Shown: positions 43,155 through 51,868 of the stretch, in pieces
How positions within the stretch are numbered: the first letter of the stretch is position 1
How the letters are laid out: each line of letters begins with the position of its first letter
Assembly (NCBI GenBank): GCA_041665605.1
Contig: JBAYIO010000014.1
Coordinates: forward strand, 7,037 to 71,036
Origin: CAIPAT01 sp041665605
GTDB taxonomy: Bacteria; Verrucomicrobiota; Lentisphaeria; Victivallales; Victivallaceae
Length of the DNA: 64,000 nucleotides
Reading direction: 5' to 3'
Program-made: the position numbers and the translations under genes
Notes under the pieces: model-generated
What the model saw: the letters and a program-made list of their open reading frames with translations, nothing else
What the model was told of the DNA's origin: nothing
The model's database searches: none

Positions 43155-44459
43155 ATGTTGAGATTACCAAACGTAATAATGGTTTTCATATTTCTGGCGG
43201 CGGTGATCGCAGTTTCATGTTTCAGCGTTAAGGCGATGACTCCGGAGGAATTCGGCAGACAGTCCGGGCTTCAGAAGAAAATGGAATGTGCCGAAAGCGT
43301 CATTGATAAGATATACCACGGCAAAGGTACTGTTGTATATGGCAGGCTCATTGCCGCGCCGGATGCGGCAGTCGAAGCGGTTTCCCGTGTATTGGTCAAT
43401 CAAGACGGGTATTTCGCCTGCAACGTGTACTGGGGGCGGACGCTCTGTTTTTACCGGCACGGCTATGAACCGGTGAGAATCCAGGTTGCGGAAAATGGCC
43501 CGCGTTTTTTGGACGCCGGCAATATTGCTTTTACCAAATTACCGGCGGAGAAGACTTTTTCGGTGGAGGGCAGGGTAGTGCTGGACGAGTCATTGCGGCA
43601 GGAGAAGATTTCGGTGACGCTGGGCTTGGCAATGCCGCCTCAGGTATTCTGGGATGACGGCAATGAATGCGGTGCCCGCACCTACCGCCAGGTGGCGGCG
43701 AAAACAATCAGCAACGGCGATATATTCCGGTTCGACGGCCTTTCTCCGGTAAAATACCAGCTCGAAATAAGAACCGGCAAATCGTTTGTCAAGAGAATAT
43801 TTTTCAATAATACCGGAAGGGTCAAGGAATTCACCGCCGCCGGGGATAATGACAACGCTTTCGAGGATAATGACGATGATTTCGGCGCGAAACCGAAATT
43901 GCGGAGAAAGCCCTTGAAAGTTGTTGTCCTGCCGGCTGTAACGCTGTCCGCCGCTCCGATAGTCCGGTTTTCGCTGCAGGTGAGCAAAGTCACGGATATC
44001 ATATATGCTCAGGCATCCGAAGACAATAGTGTTCCGCCCGTATTCGAACCGGAGATTAGGACATTTGAACGGCTATGCAACGGAGAGACTACGATCCCGG
44101 TGGCCAGCCGCATGGAAATTCATTCGAATAATGTCAAGTTCTGGCGGAATCACGAATTATATCTGGAGACTAACGAAAAAAATCATATTGTTCCGGAATT
44201 CCGTTTCGGCGTGAATTACTTTTATGACTTCGGCAGGACGACGTTTGAGGAAGCCAGGCAAAAAGTAAATACAGAATTTATGAAAAAAAGCAGAGCCCCC
44301 AAAATCTACTCCTACCGGGTGGGAAAAGAAGTTATGACCGCCAAAGTAGAGGAATTCAAAAGAGAGGTTTCGCTTGAAGACGGGCATGCCTATTACTTCG
44401 AATATCCCTTCGGTAAAATTTATTTTCTGATGAAAACCGATTTTGTTACTTCAAAATGA
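43155..44459 (+). CDS. Secreted hypothetical protein with carboxypeptidase-regulatory-like domain
   Basis: A 434-residue protein without a family I can name for the whole length. ATG 43155 has AAGGAG eight nt upstream. The signal peptide is MLRLPNVIMVFIFLAAVIAV followed by SCFSVKA. Residues about 55-130 (VYGRLIAAPDAAVEAVSRVL...GYFACNVYWGRTLCFY) look like a carboxypeptidase-regulatory-like beta sandwich, and a second similar stretch follows (VEGRVVLDES). A short acidic run (DNDNAFEDNDDDFG) precedes a basic one. The C-terminal 150 residues are mixed alpha/beta. It stands alone between the repeat island and a convergent oxidoreductase. Confidence 0.75.
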   Translation: MLRLPNVIMVFIFLAAVIAVSCFSVKAMTPEEFGRQSGLQKKMECAESVIDKIYHGKGTVVYGRLIAAPDAAVEAVSRVLVNQDGYFACNVYWGRTLCFYRHGYEPVRIQVAENGPRFLDAGNIAFTKLPAEKTFSVEGRVVLDESLRQEKISVTLGLAMPPQVFWDDGNECGARTYRQVAAKTISNGDIFRFDGLSPVKYQLEIRTGKSFVKRIFFNNTGRVKEFTAAGDNDNAFEDNDDDFGAKPKLRRKPLKVVVLPAVTLSAAPIVRFSLQVSKVTDIIYAQASEDNSVPPVFEPEIRTFERLCNGETTIPVASRMEIHSNNVKFWRNHELYLETNEKNHIVPEFRFGVNYFYDFGRTTFEEARQKVNTEFMKKSRAPKIYSYRVGKEVMTAKVEEFKREVSLEDGHAYYFEYPFGKIYFLMKTDFVTSK

Positions 44460-44479
44460 CTTAATTTCTGATATGACAG

Positions 44480-45850
44480 TTATTTTACTGCAAGAATTTC
44501 ATCAGATATGGCATGATGTTTTTTGAAATCCCTGCCGGCGCGTGGAATTGAACATTGAACGGTTAAATCATCAATCCATGGAACAATGGCATCATGTTTT
44601 TTCAGCACAGCCCTGATTTTTGCCAGCGGGACATCACGCGAAGGCACTTTCATTTTTACCGCCAGTGCGGCTGCGGCTCCGGCCGCCTGGCCCATGGCCA
44701 TGCAGGAGGATTCAACCCGCAAGGCGGAAAAAGCCGCCTGATCGCTTGATATGCATCGCCCGGCCGCCAGTATCCTGCTGCCGCCTTTAGGAATTAAAGC
44801 GCCGAGAGGAATCGTCGGAATGCGATCAGATGAAAGAAATTCATGAAGTATTCCATCCTCATGATGCACATCAATGAAGTATAGAGTATAAGCTATCGCA
44901 TCATCAAATTTTCTTCCGCTCATGTAGTCTCCATACGTCACTGTTTCTTCTCCAACGATCCGCCATGTTTCCCGCATGGCGGCGGAGTCGGCCATTAAAT
45001 CAAGCGTTGCCTGTTCACAGCCGGGAAGCTGCTTTATAAAATTGAACAATCTCAGCAGGGATTGGTGGGCCTTGATGTCAGCATCTGACTGATCTGTTGC
45101 TGAAGATGAATCCGCATTAATTAAATGTTGCTGATTAAAGCCGCCGCTGTTTAGAAAGCCAATGAACGGCTCATCCTTGAAACAATAATCGCCTTTCTGA
45201 ATTTTCCCTTCCGTCAGCGCTTTCTGATATTCTTTTTCAATCAGTTCTTTGTCCAGCGCCTCAACGTCATATCCGCCAATCTTGAATATCAGTGTTCCGG
45301 GTTGACGTTTTTCTCCTTTAAGCCGCTCCAGTCCGAGCATCCCGACGATGTCCGCATCTCCGGTGCAGTCAATAATTTCTCTGGCTCTGATTATCCGTTT
45401 AACATTTTTTCCCGCAGTCGTCAGAATCCATTCCTGCTCCCTGTCTTCAATATCGACCGCAATTTCATGATAATGAATTGCGACTCCGCTTTTCAGGCAT
45501 GTGTCTTCAGCAACCAGGGCGTAGATGTGCGGACTGACCGGCACATGGTAACTCGGCCTCGTTGGATTAGGTGTTAAAAAGTCAGGCAGCGGAATATTGT
45601 CCAGTTTCTTGCTTTTTAAAATCAATTCCCAGCCTATGCCTTTAATTATCTGTCTGGTACGGGAATAAAAATAAGCCGGCGCACTTACCAGGCCGGTTGT
45701 CATGGTGCCGCCGAGTTTTCCGGTCATTTCCACCAGAACGGTTTTTGCGCCTTCCCTGGCAGCCTGAATTGCGGCAATAACCCCGGCGGTTCCTCCGCCA
45801 ACTACAATAACATCCGCAGTTTCATTATATGTCTTTAACGTTCTGTTCAT
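44480..45850 (-). CDS. FAD-dependent oxidoreductase (FAD_oxidored type)
   Basis: A 456-residue flavoprotein. The N-terminal dinucleotide motif is VIVVGGGTAGVIAAIQAARE followed by KTVLVEMTGKLGGTMTTGLV, and REIIDCTGDADIVGMLG marks the second FAD contact. The C-terminus has GALIPKGGSRILAAGRCISS and MGQAAGAAAALAVK. This family oxidises unknown, often sugar-derived substrates and is common beside hydrolases in Lentisphaerota and Planctomycetota. ATG 45850 has AAGGA seven nt upstream. It ends the pseudopilin-hydrolase-oxidoreductase set of the second locus. A paralogue lies at 62596-63777. Confidence 0.87.
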   Translation of the reverse strand: MNRTLKTYNETADVIVVGGGTAGVIAAIQAAREGAKTVLVEMTGKLGGTMTTGLVSAPAYFYSRTRQIIKGIGWELILKSKKLDNIPLPDFLTPNPTRPSYHVPVSPHIYALVAEDTCLKSGVAIHYHEIAVDIEDREQEWILTTAGKNVKRIIRAREIIDCTGDADIVGMLGLERLKGEKRQPGTLIFKIGGYDVEALDKELIEKEYQKALTEGKIQKGDYCFKDEPFIGFLNSGGFNQQHLINADSSSATDQSDADIKAHQSLLRLFNFIKQLPGCEQATLDLMADSAAMRETWRIVGEETVTYGDYMSGRKFDDAIAYTLYFIDVHHEDGILHEFLSSDRIPTIPLGALIPKGGSRILAAGRCISSDQAAFSALRVESSCMAMGQAAGAAAALAVKMKVPSRDVPLAKIRAVLKKHDAIVPWIDDLTVQCSIPRAGRDFKKHHAISDEILAVK

Positions 45851-45965
45851 CTTCATTTCCTTCTATAAATTTACAGGGCATGTGCGTCTCCAACACTGCA
45901 CGCTGTGGTCATTTCAGTCAAATGCATATCTGTTTATTACTTGCTCTCAGAATAAGATTCAGTTC

Positions 45966-48605
45966 TTATTTCGTCACAGAGAAATAAAGTTTTTGCGTAA
46001 GTCCGGTCACAAGTTCCTTCACCACGACCTCCCATATTCCTGTCCTGTCGTTTTCCGCAATATCAAAAGTTATGTTTGCCCTGCCGTTAACGGCGCAGTA
46101 ATAGCCGGAAGGCTCGGCAGGCCTGAAAGCAGGGTCGGTAATGCTGACTTCTATCGGCACAAGTGATGGCAGAGGTTTGCCATCCTGACCGTTGACGGTT
46201 ACGTCAACTGTAATCTTCTTATTCCTTTCAGCAGTTTTCGGCGCATTCAGTTGTATGGATGCAGGCTTGTTTTTTGTAATCATATAAATTCTGCCTGCTC
46301 CGGGGCCGAAAGATGCTGGAAATATGGTATAATCACCTTCAGTTGTCGCCGCCACTTCCTTGCCTGCAAGTATGTCGATGACCGCCACACCTGTTCTTTT
46401 TATTTTTATGGAAGTATCCGCGGGGACTCCGTTTTCCATGATAAGCCCGTATTGACCTACATAATCGCCGAATTCGCGGGTGTCATTGACTGCAAAAACA
46501 TATTCGTCGTCACCATATTGCCTGACATGGAGAACAACTTCCTTGTTTTCGCTTTCCGCATAAGGCTGGTATTTTAAACGGAGCTTCTTTCTGATTTCAT
46601 CCGCGGCGGCAAGATTTTCCGCCTTATATTTCTTCCCGTCGCCACTGGGAGCATCCGCTGCCGGAATTAAGATGTCGGGAATTATGGCCGGCACAAGGTT
46701 CTGATCCGCGATGATAATCCCGCCTCGTTTTTGAAAAGCCGCGATTTTATCAAAAGCACTTTTAGATAATACCTCACATTCGGGAAGCACAAGGACCTTG
46801 TACCGGTCAAGACCTTTTGCTTTGATTGTTTCCTCAAATACTATATCCATCTGCAATCCTGCATAGGTACACGCATGCCACCGTGCTCCAATCGGTCCGG
46901 TGCCCCATCCGAAAGATCCTTTCCCGGTAAAAACCTGAGTTGTAAAGCTTTCGAGAAATGCAACATCGTTTTTACGGTCCGGCAGTTTTTTTAACATCGG
47001 TCCATAAGGTTTGATAATCTCATTATGCAGCTTTGCCAAAGCCGGCGCCGTATCCGGGTGGGTATATTTATATGCGTGCACCTCGCCCGGCACCAGTGAT
47101 CCCAGTCCATGATAGCCAATCATGTCAACCGGCCTGGAAACCGCCGTCCAGAACCCTTCTTTGATGTGAGCCGGGGACGGCGTAAGGAAAACCGTCTCTC
47201 CAATGTGATCCAGCAGAAACGGATCTGTGGTTTCCTCTTTCCTGACAGACGGCATTGTCTGGTTCTTATACCATATCGTCGATATCATTTGGAAAATCTG
47301 CTGTTTCCCGGAAGCCCCTCCGGCCATATTAATAAGCTCATCGGCCGTCATTCCTGCCCTTATGGGATCCGGACAGGTGTAGATCCACTGGCCGATCATA
47401 TCAAGCTTGCCGCCTGAACCGTATAGCGGCGGGACCCGTATGGCAGGGTCAAACCAGGTAAGAAAATCCTTTTTATTTGCCTTTATCTCTTCATTGATAA
47501 GATCATTAAGATCAACCCAGCCGTCCCCGTGTTTCCAATACCATGTGTAATATTTCAAAACTGGATGATTATCATCAACTACACGGTTTTTAGGGAAGCC
47601 CGGAATTGCCCGGTAATTAACATGTGTACCTTTTATTATATCGGGAATGTTTTCACCGCTCGCCTTTTTATACATTTCCCTGTCTATATCATGAAAACAA
47701 GGTAAAGAATGATCGCGTACTTCGGTATTCAGAACGGCAAATGAGAACGCCGGGTTGGAGCCGTATGCCTGCATTAACAATTTTGCCGCTCTTTTGCAGA
47801 ATTCCCTGACTTGCGGAAGAAGAGGACATATATTTTTATTTTTCTTGCCTGCGTTCTGCGGACTGCCGTCCCTGTTATGCCGCATATTTTCCGGATCACT
47901 TCCGGGAGCGGGAGCAGCGCTGAACTTAATGCCGACATCCAGGCCGTTTGTCATTGCATCGTCGATGCGGTCTATAAGCTCGGCAACTTTCCTGCTGTTA
48001 TCAGGGAGTGGTTTAGTTGCGGCCGGATTTTCATATATGTATTTGAAATCAATTCCGCTGTCCAGCACATATAACACCCGGTTAAACCCGATCTCCGCCA
48101 GCTTCTCCGCGCCGCCGGTCCGGGGAATACCGCCCCACATCAGGACAGGAAATTGTTCCGGATTAGGTCTGTTGACGATACGGAATTCAAATTTTTCATT
48201 TGAAGCCGCATACCCCGGGACTTCCACAGTGCAAAGCAAATCATACTTGTCAGCCCGGATTTTGTCCGCCGGAATATTCAATATTATGTTCTCTTCTTTG
48301 CCAGGGTCTATCTCCTTTAGCTGCCGGTTGAAGTTAATGGCATTGGCAGTAAAAAATTTTACATTGACACTGGCTATTTTTTTACCGGTCATGTTTTTAA
48401 TATTAAACTCCATCCGCGCATCTTTTTCCATACGCCTGAAAACGGATCTTGATAATCCCTTTGACACTGACACCGGACATGAAAGAGTCCTGGCGTCGGC
48501 TTTTACGGATGCGGATGACTTGACGACATCAGTTCCTGCTAAAGATGTAATTCCGTAACAGCATAATCCCGTCAGCAATAGCGAAATGGTACTTTTCTTC
48601 AACAT
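45966..48605 (-). CDS. Secreted GH-A-like protein, probable glycoside hydrolase
   Basis: An 879-residue exported protein (signal MLKKSTISLLLTGLCCYGIT). After a beta domain, residues about 150-560 look like a TIM barrel of beta-galactosidase type, with MWGGIPRTGGAEKLAEIGFN, SFAVLNTEVRDHSLPCFHD and FLTWFDPAIRVPP. A flavodoxin-like domain then reads RYKVLVLPECEVLSKSAFDK and FQKRGGIIIADQN, which is how GH42-type trimerisation domains look. Beta domains follow, including an Ig-like C-terminus. The catalytic Glu pair cannot be fixed from sequence alone; NTEVRD is a candidate acid/base region. It lies between a pseudopilin and an FAD oxidoreductase. No exact GH family is claimed. Confidence 0.68.
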   Translation of the reverse strand: MLKKSTISLLLTGLCCYGITSLAGTDVVKSSASVKADARTLSCPVSVSKGLSRSVFRRMEKDARMEFNIKNMTGKKIASVNVKFFTANAINFNRQLKEIDPGKEENIILNIPADKIRADKYDLLCTVEVPGYAASNEKFEFRIVNRPNPEQFPVLMWGGIPRTGGAEKLAEIGFNRVLYVLDSGIDFKYIYENPAATKPLPDNSRKVAELIDRIDDAMTNGLDVGIKFSAAPAPGSDPENMRHNRDGSPQNAGKKNKNICPLLPQVREFCKRAAKLLMQAYGSNPAFSFAVLNTEVRDHSLPCFHDIDREMYKKASGENIPDIIKGTHVNYRAIPGFPKNRVVDDNHPVLKYYTWYWKHGDGWVDLNDLINEEIKANKKDFLTWFDPAIRVPPLYGSGGKLDMIGQWIYTCPDPIRAGMTADELINMAGGASGKQQIFQMISTIWYKNQTMPSVRKEETTDPFLLDHIGETVFLTPSPAHIKEGFWTAVSRPVDMIGYHGLGSLVPGEVHAYKYTHPDTAPALAKLHNEIIKPYGPMLKKLPDRKNDVAFLESFTTQVFTGKGSFGWGTGPIGARWHACTYAGLQMDIVFEETIKAKGLDRYKVLVLPECEVLSKSAFDKIAAFQKRGGIIIADQNLVPAIIPDILIPAADAPSGDGKKYKAENLAAADEIRKKLRLKYQPYAESENKEVVLHVRQYGDDEYVFAVNDTREFGDYVGQYGLIMENGVPADTSIKIKRTGVAVIDILAGKEVAATTEGDYTIFPASFGPGAGRIYMITKNKPASIQLNAPKTAERNKKITVDVTVNGQDGKPLPSLVPIEVSITDPAFRPAEPSGYYCAVNGRANITFDIAENDRTGIWEVVVKELVTGLTQKLYFSVTK

Positions 48606-48657
48606 GACCAGACCACCCTTCTTTTAATTCATTTAATTACATTGATTATTATTGCAG

Positions 48658-49407
48658 TTACAGGCTGTAGTAGAAGCTGCCGCTCTTGTCTGCCGCACCG
48701 GTGATTGCTAAAACATTACCACTCTGAGGACAATAGAATTGCCTGAGTTCGTTCATGCCCTTTGCCGCCGCATGGCCGTCCGCAAACAGCAGATCAACCT
48801 GGTTGCCGTGAACCAGCCACGGCCGTCCGTAAGTCTCGCTGGCGCTGCTGGTGAAGATCATTCTGAAGGAAGGCATCTGGGCGCCGACACTCCAGGAACA
48901 TCCCACTAATACAAGCTTCGAGAATCCGACTTTGGCATACCTCTGATCTTTCATTGAAATTGCAGGGAAACCGGCAGATGCCGAATTTATGTAGGGTGAG
49001 CCGTAGGAATACGAGAGGTTGGCAGGTTTTGAGTCATTTTGAGCAGCATCGGCGATAGTGCTTGACGGACAATAGAAGATATTATATGCTGACACATATT
49101 TGTCCAGCTTCAAGCGTATAGTCCATAGCACGTTATTGCCTTTTGCCGGATCGCCCGCTTCGGATGTCGTTGTAACATTGGGGCAGTAATAATACTGATT
49201 ATTGCTGTCCATATACATTATGGTTGCAGTCCCGATCTGTTTCTGGTTGCTTAAGCATTTGATCGCTTTAGCTTTTTCTCTGGCCTTATTCAGCGCCGGC
49301 AGCAGCATTGAAGCAAGGATCGCGATGATGGCGATCACAACGAGGAGTTCAATGAGTGTGAAAAAATGGTCCCTGGAATTTCCGTTCTTCGCTGTTGTGT
49401 TGTTCAT
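48658..49407 (-). CDS. Pseudopilin-like protein in the second GntR locus
   Basis: A 249-residue protein with leader MNNTTAKNGNSRDHF and helix FTLIELLVVIAIIAILASML then LPALNKAREKAKAIKC. The -1 residue is Phe instead of Gly. The C-terminus carries VHGNQVDLLFADGHAAAKG, the same H...DGH motif as the two pseudopilins at 8805 and 11220. GGAAGAG precedes the ATG. A strong promoter lies about 200 nt upstream, just after the GntR/LacI gene. It heads the minus-strand set with the GH-A-like protein and the oxidoreductase. Confidence 0.87.
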   Translation of the reverse strand: MNNTTAKNGNSRDHFFTLIELLVVIAIIAILASMLLPALNKAREKAKAIKCLSNQKQIGTATIMYMDSNNQYYYCPNVTTTSEAGDPAKGNNVLWTIRLKLDKYVSAYNIFYCPSSTIADAAQNDSKPANLSYSYGSPYINSASAGFPAISMKDQRYAKVGFSKLVLVGCSWSVGAQMPSFRMIFTSSASETYGRPWLVHGNQVDLLFADGHAAAKGMNELRQFYCPQSGNVLAITGAADKSGSFYYSL

Positions 49408-49609
49408 TTCTCTTCCATCCTTAGATTGGGTTAGTTTAAAACAGATTCTTTAAAATACAACCATTGTTACTTCATAAGACTTGAACTCAAGTTTCAACGC
49501 CCCGTTCACCTGAACATCGGTAATTTTCAGCTTTTTACGATTCATGAAATCCGTCATTATTGTCATTTGTTTATTTTTTATGTAAATAAATTTAAAAGAC
49601 TATACATTT

Positions 49610-49652
49610 ATATTATGTGATGTTGCTGATTTTGTCAATACGTAAACACGTA
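49610..49652 (-). promoter_or_regulatory. Promoter and operator-like repeat before the second pseudopilin locus
   Basis: Read on the minus strand, TTGACA (49638-49633) and TAATAT (49615-49610) are separated by exactly 17 nt. The perfect repeat TACGT-AAAC-ACGTA at 49639-49652 abuts the -35 box, as a repressor site would. The start of transcription would lie about 200 nt before ATG 49407. The rest of the 396-nt gap (49408-49803) shows no gene. Confidence 0.6.
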
Positions 49653-49803
49653 AAACAGCAAAAAAAGATGATAAAAATAAATTTTAAACCTGAAAAGGCG
49701 AATATACCGCGAATGATTAAGGTGAACTGACATCGCGAATCCGAACAGCACATGCTAAAATTTAATCTTTGCAATTGTGACAATGATCCAGGCCGGCAGC
49801 AGA

Positions 49804-50802
49804 TCAAGTATCGCCGTAGCGAATTTCAGGATCAATATATTGCTGCCGCGGCTGCGAAGGATTTTTAATGATGAGTTGAAGCTGAATCAGCGCCTGGCGC
49901 GAGAGCTCATCAAAGTCCTGGATTATCGAGGTGGTCATGAAACCCCAGATGTTGATGTTTTCAACATTGCCGAAATCAGCATAAAAAATGTCTTTCTTCC
50001 AGCATAATTTATGACTCAATACCCATTGGACTACCGCGCCGGTGGCAAACCAGTGATCCGCAAAAATCAGCAGCGGCAGGGAGCCGGAAACTTTGATATT
50101 ACCATCCAGTGCCGCAATTTTTCCTCCGAAATCAGGCGGGAGATGAATAATTTCATAAAATCTTTTAACACTCCGGCAGGCGGAAATGAAGCCTGCTGTT
50201 TTCTGGTCTCCGATAAAACGGTTGACATTCGGCGTGCATAACAGATACGGAGTGGCTGACGGCAACTCGGAAAGGCGTTCAGTTACAAGTTTTGCAAAGC
50301 ATTTCTGATGATCGGTTGCCACAAAATTACATTCAGGGATGGCGCGGTTGATGATGATTCCCGGCAGCTTCTTCTGACAGTCGATAATCTGCTGCATGTG
50401 CTCTTCGTCCGGATGCGACCATAGAATGCCGTCAAAATTAGCCAGATTGGAAACTTTGGTTTTGGAACCCAGCGCATCCCCGTAGGAAATATATTTCAGT
50501 GAACAATTAGGCGCTGCCGGAATATGGCGCATGAGCCAGTCCGGAGCAATATAGGCGATGCGATAACATTGAGCGGTGTTAATCACCAGACTGCCGGCGC
50601 CGCGCCTGGAGCTGATCAAACCTTTTTCGATAAGAATATCAACCGCGCTGTTGATGGTTGAACGGGTAACGTCGAAGCGTTTTGCCAGATCCATTCTTGT
50701 CGGGAACAGATCGCCTGCCGAATAAGTTCCTGACTTGATTTCAGCAATAAGTTCAAATGCAATCTGACGATAACGTTCCAGTTTCAAGATATGAAGCCTC
50801 AT
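49804..50802 (-). CDS. GntR-family regulator with LacI-type ligand-binding domain
   Basis: A 332-residue regulator. The GntR winged helix spans about residues 8-72: ERYRQIAFELIAEIKSGTYS, then RMDLAKRFDVTRSTINSAVD and LIEKGLISSRRGAGSLV. The remaining 255 residues follow the LacI-like sensor fold in outline (FDGILWSHPDEEHM, GIIINRAIPECNFVATDH, LPLLIFADHWFATGAV). It lies immediately upstream, on the same strand, of the promoter at 49610-49652 and the pseudopilin locus it probably controls. The arrangement copies the locus at 10068. The ribosome site is weak. Confidence 0.83.
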   Translation of the reverse strand: MRLHILKLERYRQIAFELIAEIKSGTYSAGDLFPTRMDLAKRFDVTRSTINSAVDILIEKGLISSRRGAGSLVINTAQCYRIAYIAPDWLMRHIPAAPNCSLKYISYGDALGSKTKVSNLANFDGILWSHPDEEHMQQIIDCQKKLPGIIINRAIPECNFVATDHQKCFAKLVTERLSELPSATPYLLCTPNVNRFIGDQKTAGFISACRSVKRFYEIIHLPPDFGGKIAALDGNIKVSGSLPLLIFADHWFATGAVVQWVLSHKLCWKKDIFYADFGNVENINIWGFMTTSIIQDFDELSRQALIQLQLIIKNPSQPRQQYIDPEIRYGDT

Positions 50803-51029
50803 TTATTGTTTTCTTAATATTAAAATAACACTTGGAGATGAGATATTCAATTTGATTCAATATCATCCCGTAATTTCTAAATCTCGATAATTGCAGCTTT
50901 ACCTTTTGTTCCCAATGGCGCTTCCAGGGTAAACTAAATGCTGGATTTAATTTGGCAGACAACGCTTCCGCTGATATATTCTTTAAATAATTTCTGACAC
51001 GCGTTCTATTTATAATAAGGATGAAGAAA

Positions 51030-51818
51030 ATGAGCAAAAGCGGCAAGGCGGATGACATTGTTCTGATTATCGGGGCGCATCACGAAGAAGTTGAAGCTGA
51101 ATTTCCGAATATCGCGGCGAAGCTGGCGGACAGATGCAGCCGGGTCGTTATCCTTAACCCGGTCGGCGGCTGGAACTGGAGTTTCATCCGCGAACTCGGT
51201 CCCGACGGCGTGCAGCGTACCATCCGCGAAGCCAAAGCCGCCGCGCAGGAACTGGGCTGCGAAAAGGTCATCTGGGACTATCCGGTGGCGGAAGTCGAAG
51301 AACACAGGCTGGAGCTCATGCGGCGGATGGCGGATTTTATCCTGGACTTGAATCCGTCAATCGTGCTGACACACTGGCCGCAGGATTCACACGCCGACCA
51401 CCGCACTATCGCCAGAATCAGCCGTCATGTGCTGAATGTCGCGCCGAACCTGGTGGAAGACTCCAAACGGTCGCTGAACGTGAAAGAAATCTATGCGTTT
51501 CAGGTCGGAATCACCCAGACGTACAATTATTATCCGGATTTTCTGGTGCTGGCCGATGACGCCAGCATGAAAAGAGCCGAAAAAGCGCTGGAATGTTTTC
51601 ACGGCACCGCCAAGCAGAAAGCCTTGATTTGGTGGGAAAACGTCCAGTCGAAAACCAATAGCTGGAAACAGATTACCGGCGGCGTTCCGGCGGAGCCGCT
51701 GAAGTTCGTCGGCCCGCAACTGCCGTTGAAAGGTTTCCGGCTGGCGGAAATCCTCGGCGACGATATCATCAGCATGCCGTTCGACCGCTGGATCTACGAC
51801 TCACACGGGCAAATCTGA
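51030..51818 (+). CDS. PIG-L/LmbE-family deacetylase with altered metal motif
   Basis: A 262-residue protein of the GlcNAc-PI de-N-acetylase family, zinc enzymes that remove N-acetyl groups from sugars. The overall pattern is right: IIGAHHEEVEAEFPNIAAKL at the N-terminus, LNPSIVLTHWPQDSHADHRT in the middle with the HxxH-type site, and KALECFHGTAKQKAL later. The first metal motif, usually AHPDDE, here reads AHHEEVE, so both Asp are replaced by Glu and Pro by His. Activity may be kept or changed. ATG 51030 has AAGGA seven nt upstream; ATG 51021 is too close to it. It is divergent from the GntR gene. Confidence 0.83.
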   Translation: MSKSGKADDIVLIIGAHHEEVEAEFPNIAAKLADRCSRVVILNPVGGWNWSFIRELGPDGVQRTIREAKAAAQELGCEKVIWDYPVAEVEEHRLELMRRMADFILDLNPSIVLTHWPQDSHADHRTIARISRHVLNVAPNLVEDSKRSLNVKEIYAFQVGITQTYNYYPDFLVLADDASMKRAEKALECFHGTAKQKALIWWENVQSKTNSWKQITGGVPAEPLKFVGPQLPLKGFRLAEILGDDIISMPFDRWIYDSHGQI

Positions 51819-51832
51819 TTTAACCATAAATG

Positions 51833-51851
51833 CACAGAAGTTTGTTCTGTG
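51833..51851. terminator. Possible bidirectional terminator between convergent genes
   Basis: CACAGAA and TTCTGTG form a 7-bp stem with a 5-nt loop. It is flanked by TTAACC upstream and GGTTAA downstream, which could extend the stem imperfectly. It lies in the 50-nt gap between two convergent genes. The T-run is poor on both strands. Confidence 0.35.
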
Positions 51852-51868
51852 GTTAAAAACAGGATTGA

